Assembly: GCA_963800275.1 (NCBI GenBank)
Contig: CAWDAI010000006.1
Coordinates: 124,001-188,000, forward strand
Length of the DNA: 64,000 bases
Direction of reading: 5' to 3'
DNA from: JAFMJV01 sp963800275
GTDB taxonomy: Bacteria > Chloroflexota > Limnocylindria > Limnocylindrales > CSP1-4
Shown here: positions 59,883-64,000 of the stretch, piece after piece
Numbering within the stretch: the first letter of the stretch is position 1
How the letters are laid out: the number at the start of each line of letters is the position of its first letter
Program-made: the position numbers and the translations under genes
Notes under the pieces: generated by a model
Told to the model about the DNA's origin: nothing
What the model saw: the letters and a program-made list of their open reading frames with translations, nothing else
The model's database searches: none

Positions 59883-60509
59883 ATGAGCGATCCTGCACGC
59901 CGCGCCCGGCCCGTGGGCCCGCCCCCGTCCGGCAGCCCGCCGCCGCCGCGCCGCGACCCCGGCGAGGATGCCTCCGAGGGCAAAGGGGAAGCCGGTGCCA
60001 CGCCGCCGTACGTCCGCGTCTACCGCTGGTCGTCGTCGGGCCGGTCGATCCCGTGGTTCGCGATCCTGCTGCTGGTCCTCGGCGTGGGGCTGCTTATCGA
60101 GGTCATCTTCCCGGCGCTCTCGTTCGGCGCCATCGTCATCCTCGCCGCCGGACTCGCCTTCGGGGCGCTCTGGCGCTTCGGGCACGTGGTCGGCGCGACC
60201 ATGCCCGCGCTGGTGCTCACGGCCTGGGGGCTGGCCAGCATCGGGCGCGACGTCGAGCTGCTCGTGGGCGACGGCTGGAACACGCTCTTCATCGGGCTCG
60301 CCTTCCTCATCGGCTGGGCCATCGCCCGCTACCAGGGCACGCGCCGCCAGTACGCCCTCTGGATCGGGCTCGTGCTCGGGGTCATCGGCCTCGCCGACAC
60401 CTCCGATACCCTGCCGTTCGACCTCAACTTCCTCGTCGTGATCCCGCTGCTGATGATCGCCCTGGGCGTCTACCTGGTGTGGCAGAGCCGCGCCTTCGAG
60501 CGAAGCTAG
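59883..60509 (+). CDS. Membrane protein with Pro-rich N-terminus, unknown function
   Basis: The 208-residue product has a cytoplasmic N-terminus of about 55 residues rich in Pro, Arg and Gly. About six membrane helices follow (IPWFAILLLVLGVGLLIEVI, then short helices to LLMIALGVYLVW). Similar proteins are often called LiaF-like or DUF5668-type transmembrane proteins, but I cannot confirm that. Its TAG stop shares the CTAG at 60506-60509 with the stop of the convergent CoA-transferase gene. Confidence 0.7.
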   Translation: MSDPARRARPVGPPPSGSPPPPRRDPGEDASEGKGEAGATPPYVRVYRWSSSGRSIPWFAILLLVLGVGLLIEVIFPALSFGAIVILAAGLAFGALWRFGHVVGATMPALVLTAWGLASIGRDVELLVGDGWNTLFIGLAFLIGWAIARYQGTRRQYALWIGLVLGVIGLADTSDTLPFDLNFLVVIPLLMIALGVYLVWQSRAFERS

Positions 60510-61246
60510 CGCAGGTACCGTCGCTCGGGGTCGAGGACCTCACGCATGAGCCGCAGCTCCTCCTCGCTCGGCGCCGGCGTCTCGGTCAGGTCCTCGGCCA
60601 CGCGCACCTCCCAGGCCATGGCCGCTCGCACGTCATCGAGGCTGGCGCCTGGGTGCAGGCTGTCGAGCCGCATCTCGCCGTCCGCATCGAAGCGGTAAAG
60701 GGCGAGATCGGTGACCACGACCGACGGACCCCGCGCCCGCCCGGGCGTGTTGCCCGGCGAGGTGCGGAAGTCGATGCGCTCCACGAACGACCGCTTCGAC
60801 TGGCGCATGACCACGAAGACCTGCTTCGAGTGCATGGCGATCTCGTTGGCTCCGCCCGAGCCGGGCAGGCGCACCGCGGGGCGCTCGTAGTCGCCGATGA
60901 CGGTGGTGTTGATGTTGCCGTGCCGATCGATCTGCGCGGCACCCAGGAAGCCCACGTCCACCCGGCCGCCCTGCAAGTAGAGGCCGAACAGGTCGGCCTG
61001 GCTCATGACCGCGAGCGAGCCGGTGACGATGGTGGGATCACCGATGGACAGGGGCAGGCGCGCCGGCTGGGCCCCGTAGGCGCCGGCCTCGTAGATCAGC
61101 TCCAGGTCCGGCGCCACCGTCTGCAGCGCGAGGTTGACCGCGATGTTGGGCAGGCCGATGCCGACGAAGCAGACGCGCGTGCCCGCCAACTCGCGTGCAG
61201 CGGCCGCGATCATCATCTCCGCGCGGGTGTAGGCCGCCTCGCTCAT
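60506..61246 (-). CDS. CoA-transferase family protein, subunit B
   Basis: The 246-residue protein belongs to the family I CoA-transferase beta subunits (glutaconate CoA-transferase / IpdB type). VCFVGIGLPNIAVNLAL begins the fold, IYEAGAYGA carries the glutamate at the position of the catalytic residue, and LGAAQIDRHGNINTTVIGDY and LPGSGGANEIA are family motifs. With subunit A it would transfer CoA between acids, or open a ring as IpdAB does in steroid degradation; the substrate is unresolved. The ATG at 61246 overlaps the subunit A stop (ATGA). Confidence 0.85.
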   Translation of the reverse strand: MSEAAYTRAEMMIAAAARELAGTRVCFVGIGLPNIAVNLALQTVAPDLELIYEAGAYGAQPARLPLSIGDPTIVTGSLAVMSQADLFGLYLQGGRVDVGFLGAAQIDRHGNINTTVIGDYERPAVRLPGSGGANEIAMHSKQVFVVMRQSKRSFVERIDFRTSPGNTPGRARGPSVVVTDLALYRFDADGEMRLDSLHPGASLDDVRAAMAWEVRVAEDLTETPAPSEEELRLMREVLDPERRYLR

Positions 61247-62175
61247 CGATAGGCCCCGTAGTCGATCGGACCCGCCAGCGCCGGACCGCTGGGCTGGATG
61301 CGCTCTCGCACGCCCGACCCGAGCGCCGCGAGATACTCGGCCTGGTCGGCTACGCCGTAGACGTAGCGGTCGAGCCAGACAGCGGTCGCCGTGGCGTCCC
61401 GGCTGACCGCGTCCCACTCCACGTAAAAGGTGTTGTCACGGTCGTAGTGACCCTGCGCGAAGGAGGGATGGGCGCCGAACGGCACCACGGCCACGGCATC
61501 GACGATGGTGCCGGGGATGATCGTGCGGTTGGGGTCGGCCCGGATGACGGATTCGTCGACCAGCTCCTCCACCACCACGATCACGCGCTTGGCGGCGAAG
61601 GCGGCCTCCTTCTGGCTTCCCAGGAGGCCCCACACCTGGGTATCGCCGGCGGCATCGGCACGCTGGGCGTGGACGATCGTGACGTCGGGGTTGATGGGCG
61701 GGACGACGTAGACCGTGTCGTGGCCGTAGGGGGAGGCGAGGGCACGGATAGCCGGGTTGGCCACGGGCATGTCCGTGCCCTCGTAGCTGCGCAGGGGGTA
61801 GAAGGGCAGCCCGGTGGCGCCCGCGATGTAGCGGCCGACCATGCCGAAATGGCTGTACTCCTCCAGCTCCAGCGTGGCCTCGGCGCCTTCGGTCACCCGG
61901 CGGATGGCGTGAAGCCCACCTACGCCCGGGTTGCCCAGCCAGCTGAAGACCAGCTTGCGCGCCACGCCGGCACCGATCATCTGGTCATAGATGACGTCGG
62001 GCGTCATGCGGATGAGCGTCAGCTCACGACGCTGCTGGCGGATGATCTCGTGCCCGGCGGCGAAGCAGATGAGATGGGTGAAGCCCTCGATGGCCACACT
62101 GTCGCCGTCGTGGACCAGGCTCGCGATCGCCTCGCGCAGGCTGGTGACCTTGGAGCTCGCCTCAGGCGCCCTCAC
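61243..62175 (-). CDS. CoA-transferase family protein, subunit A
   Basis: The 310-residue alpha subunit has SLVHDGDSVAIEGFTHLI at the start of the CoA-binding fold, VFSWLGNPGVGGLHAIRR, and NPAIRALASPYG, all as in glutaconate CoA-transferase A and IpdA. It works as a heteromer with subunit B. The GTG at 62175 overlaps the stop of the upstream gene (GTGA) and the end overlaps subunit B, so three genes are coupled. No steroid or glutaconate genes are nearby to fix the substrate. Confidence 0.85.
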   Translation of the reverse strand: MRAPEASSKVTSLREAIASLVHDGDSVAIEGFTHLICFAAGHEIIRQQRRELTLIRMTPDVIYDQMIGAGVARKLVFSWLGNPGVGGLHAIRRVTEGAEATLELEEYSHFGMVGRYIAGATGLPFYPLRSYEGTDMPVANPAIRALASPYGHDTVYVVPPINPDVTIVHAQRADAAGDTQVWGLLGSQKEAAFAAKRVIVVVEELVDESVIRADPNRTIIPGTIVDAVAVVPFGAHPSFAQGHYDRDNTFYVEWDAVSRDATATAVWLDRYVYGVADQAEYLAALGSGVRERIQPSGPALAGPIDYGAYR

Positions 62176-63107
62176 CGTGCGAGCGCGTCCTGCAGCGCCG
62201 CTTCCAGCTCGTCGGCGCTGAACACGCCCTCGAACTTGGCCCGCACGAGCCCGTCGCGGCCGAGCACGATGACGAAGGGCTCGGTGCGCAGGCCATAGCG
62301 CTCGGTCCACGGCGCCACCTGCAGCTGGCCGTCCGCGGAGAGCAGCGGCTGCAATGAGCCATCCTTGTCCCACATCAGGTAGGGCTCGACGTGGACGAAG
62401 GTCACGTCGGGGTGGGCAGCCGCGACCTGCTTGACCTTGTCGATGGTCGGGCCGCAGGTGGCGGTCTGGCAGAAGGAGGGGGTGACGAAGGCGATGACGG
62501 CCGGCTGGTCAGCCTCGATGGCGTCGAGGATGGACCGCTCGTAGAAGCGCGGCTCAGGGTGGGGGTCACTGCTGATGCGGGCGATGTCTCCAGCCACATC
62601 CTCGGCGGTGGGAGAGTCGATGGCCGGGGCCGGCGCGCCCAGGGCCGGCGTGCTCGTCTCCTCGGCCACGTCGTAGTCGACGCGTACGGTCTCGGTCCGG
62701 CCGTCGGGGAAGGTGGCATGAAAGCGTGTGCCCCAGCGCCCCGCGTGCGGGAACTCGACATCGGACGCATAGAGGCCGCGCACGTCCTCGACGGCCCACA
62801 GGAAGCGGGCGTCGGTCTCGAAGGCGACCGCTTCGGCATCGGCCGCGTCGTCGTAGAACTCGAGCCGGACGGTGACGTCGGGTGCGGCCACGAGCGCGCC
62901 GCTCGGGTCGGTCAGGCTGAAGAGGAAGCGGTTGTAGCCCCGGGCGATCTCGGACGAGGCCAGCACCGGGATGATGGCCGGAGTGGCCTGCGCTGCGGCC
63001 GGCACCGAAACCGACGGAAGGGCCACGAGCGCGAGCAGCAGGGGCGACGAACGTCGCGATCCGATCCATCGGGCACAGCCTACGCCGGGCGCGGCGTGGG
63101 TGCCCAC
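62172..63107 (-). CDS. Secreted thioredoxin-fold protein
   Basis: The frame encodes 311 residues: a hydrophobic export segment (PLLLALVALPSVSVPAAAQA), a beta-rich domain (about 45-150) and a thioredoxin-like domain with FVTPSFCQTATCGP, a CxxxxC pair in place of CxxC. The start is uncertain. The GTG at 63107 keeps the frame but gives an odd N-terminus. A leaderless ATG at 63069 (TAGGCT, seven bases) begins MDRIATFVAP in another frame and would make an ideal signal peptide if one base were added to the four-G run at 63041-63044. It is upstream of and coupled to the CoA-transferase genes. Confidence 0.75.
   Translation of the reverse strand: MGTHAAPGVGCARWIGSRRSSPLLLALVALPSVSVPAAAQATPAIIPVLASSEIARGYNRFLFSLTDPSGALVAAPDVTVRLEFYDDAADAEAVAFETDARFLWAVEDVRGLYASDVEFPHAGRWGTRFHATFPDGRTETVRVDYDVAEETSTPALGAPAPAIDSPTAEDVAGDIARISSDPHPEPRFYERSILDAIEADQPAVIAFVTPSFCQTATCGPTIDKVKQVAAAHPDVTFVHVEPYLMWDKDGSLQPLLSADGQLQVAPWTERYGLRTEPFVIVLGRDGLVRAKFEGVFSADELEAALQDALAR
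63077..63082 (-). promoter_or_regulatory. -10 box TAGGCT for the thioredoxin-fold protein operon
   Basis: On the minus strand TAGGCT is followed by seven bases and an ATG at 63069, which is out of frame with the long reading frame as sequenced. Confidence 0.45.
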
Positions 63108-63146
63108 ATCCTGCGCGAGGGCCGGGCCGCCGGCGGCCCGCGAGGG

Positions 63147-63152
63147 TAGGCT
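63147..63152 (+). promoter_or_regulatory. -10 box TAGGCT upstream of the EamA-type permease
   Basis: TAGGCT is followed by six bases and an ATG at 63159. That ATG opens a 12-codon frame, not the permease frame itself. Confidence 0.5.
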
Positions 63153-63158
63153 CGACCC

Positions 63159-63197
63159 ATGGAGAACGCCAGCCCCCGGACGCTCGCCCGTCTGTGA
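63159..63197 (+). CDS. Possible leaderless 12-codon upstream ORF
   Basis: ATG 63159 to TGA 63195-63197 encodes MENASPRTLARL. Its stop overlaps the GTG of the permease in a GTGA, the same coupling used between real genes in this window. It could be a coupling uORF. It could instead be the true N-terminus of the permease, separated by a one-base error. Confidence 0.35.
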   Translation: MENASPRTLARL

Positions 63198-64000
63198 TCG
63201 CGGTCGCAGGCGGCCTCGGGGCGGCCTTCATCTGGGCCATCGCGACGCTCGCGGGTGCCCGCGCCAGCCGGGTCATCGGGCCCTGGTCGACCGCGGGGCT
63301 GGTGCTCTTCGTGGGTCTGCTCGTGTGCCTGCCGGTCCTGGTGCTGGAGCCACCGCCCGAACCGTTCGCGCCGGCGGACCTGGCCTGGCTCGCCCTCGCC
63401 GGTCTGGGCTACGCCGTGGGTCTCATCTTCAACTACGCCGCCCTCGCCGGGGGCAAGGTGGCGGTGGCCTCGCCCATCGTCTCGACCGAGGGCTCGGTCG
63501 CGGCCGTGCTGGCAGTGCTCACCGGCGAGGCCGCTCCGCCGATGCTGCTGGCCGCGCTGGTGCTCATCGCGGTCGGCGTCGTGGTCGTGGCCGCCCGGCC
63601 CGGGGGCGGTGCTGACGCCCTCGCCGGCGAGGGCGTGCGCTACGTGGCCTATGCCGTGCTGGCGGCGCTGATCTTCGGCATCGGTCTCTACGGGGCCGGG
63701 CGGGCCAGCAGCGAGGTCTCCCCGGGATGGGTCGCCTTCGCCGGCCGGTTCGCCGGGGTCTTGCTGTTGACGCTGCCCCTGGCCCTCAGCCGGCACCTCC
63801 GCTTCGATCGCCAGGTCCTGCCCTACGTGCTGGTCGCCGGCGTGGCCGAGGTGGCCGGCATGTACGCCTTCGCGGTCGGCGCGGCCGAGTCGATCGCCGT
63901 GGCCTCGGTGCTGGCAGCGCTCTTCGCGGTGCTCGCCGCCCTCTTCGCCCACGCCCTCGGCGAGCGCATCAGCCGGCGCCAGTGGTCCGGGGTCGCGGCG
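63194..64000 (+). CDS. EamA/DMT-family permease (3' end beyond the window)
   Basis: The frame is open from GTG 63194 to the window end, 269 codons. Hydrophobic helices follow each other: VIAVAGGLGAAFIWAIATL, STAGLVLFVGLLVCLPVLVL, then GYAVGLIFNYAALAGGKVAV and SPIVSTEGSVAAVLAVLTGE, the typical first EamA half. A second half starts near 63640. The end SVLAALFAVLAALFAHALGE suggests little is missing. The substrate is unknown. The GTG has no ribosome-binding site and overlaps the stop of the short upstream frame. Confidence 0.8.
   Translation, partial: MIAVAGGLGAAFIWAIATLAGARASRVIGPWSTAGLVLFVGLLVCLPVLVLEPPPEPFAPADLAWLALAGLGYAVGLIFNYAALAGGKVAVASPIVSTEGSVAAVLAVLTGEAAPPMLLAALVLIAVGVVVVAARPGGGADALAGEGVRYVAYAVLAALIFGIGLYGAGRASSEVSPGWVAFAGRFAGVLLLTLPLALSRHLRFDRQVLPYVLVAGVAEVAGMYAFAVGAAESIAVASVLAALFAVLAALFAHALGERISRRQWSGVAA

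Overview
This 64 kb window is GC-rich chromosomal DNA dominated by primary metabolism, with ATG, GTG and TTG starts and many 4-base gene overlaps. Gene content (ferredoxin-type 2-oxoacid oxidoreductase, ATP-type PEP carboxykinase, ArgJ-type arginine cycle, citramalate synthase, MpaB-type oxygenase) and promoter style fit an uncultured-type Chloroflexota bacterium, perhaps Limnocylindria-like. That placement is inference: no rRNA or ribosomal marker gene is present.

Layout. 1-1.5 kb: end of dapD and a lysA-like decarboxylase. 1.6-13.2 kb: pckA and an arginine region (argGH, argCJB and an argD-like aminotransferase), with paired ARG-box-like operators before argG, a GGDEF-EAL protein and an unnamed ACT-like protein. 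13.3-20 kb: FAH-family hydrolase, EamA permease, korAB, a lone receiver-domain protein and an M24 peptidase. 20-24 kb: a Cys/His-containing small protein, CopA and a GH18-like lipoprotein. 24-30.7 kb: a lipid-type cluster (methyltransferase, thioesterase, two ketosynthases, MpaB-type oxygenase, FabD, MarR regulator). 30.8-39.5 kb: secreted BNR protein, ilvD, sulfatase with a 24-bp tandem repeat over its stop codon, leuCD, an IolG-like dehydrogenase and an XRE regulator. 39.6-42.3 kb: a decayed IS21-family element inside a small array of palindromic repeats. 42.5-51 kb: the operon ilvB-ilvN-ilvC-leuA-leuB-cimA behind a promoter, a Val/Leu/Ile-rich leader peptide and an intrinsic terminator. 51-64 kb: pheA, dehydrogenases, TfoX-N and cyclophilin proteins, a second GGDEF-EAL protein, a MoaD-MoaE fusion, CoA-transferase subunits and membrane proteins.

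How it works together. The branched-chain genes form a full route on paper: IlvBN, IlvC and IlvD for valine and 2-oxoisovalerate; LeuA and LeuBCD for leucine; CimA feeding the same LeuBCD for threonine-independent isoleucine. The ilv operon looks controlled by transcription attenuation, and argGH by ArgR.

Two window-wide patterns stand out. Many genes start 6-8 bases after a TANNNT box, mostly TAGGCT, TAGCAT or TACGAT, which implies leaderless mRNAs. Single-base frameshifts affect leuB, leuC (two), leuD (two), one fabF and both IS genes, while the surrounding genes are intact; this is either real decay or local sequence error.
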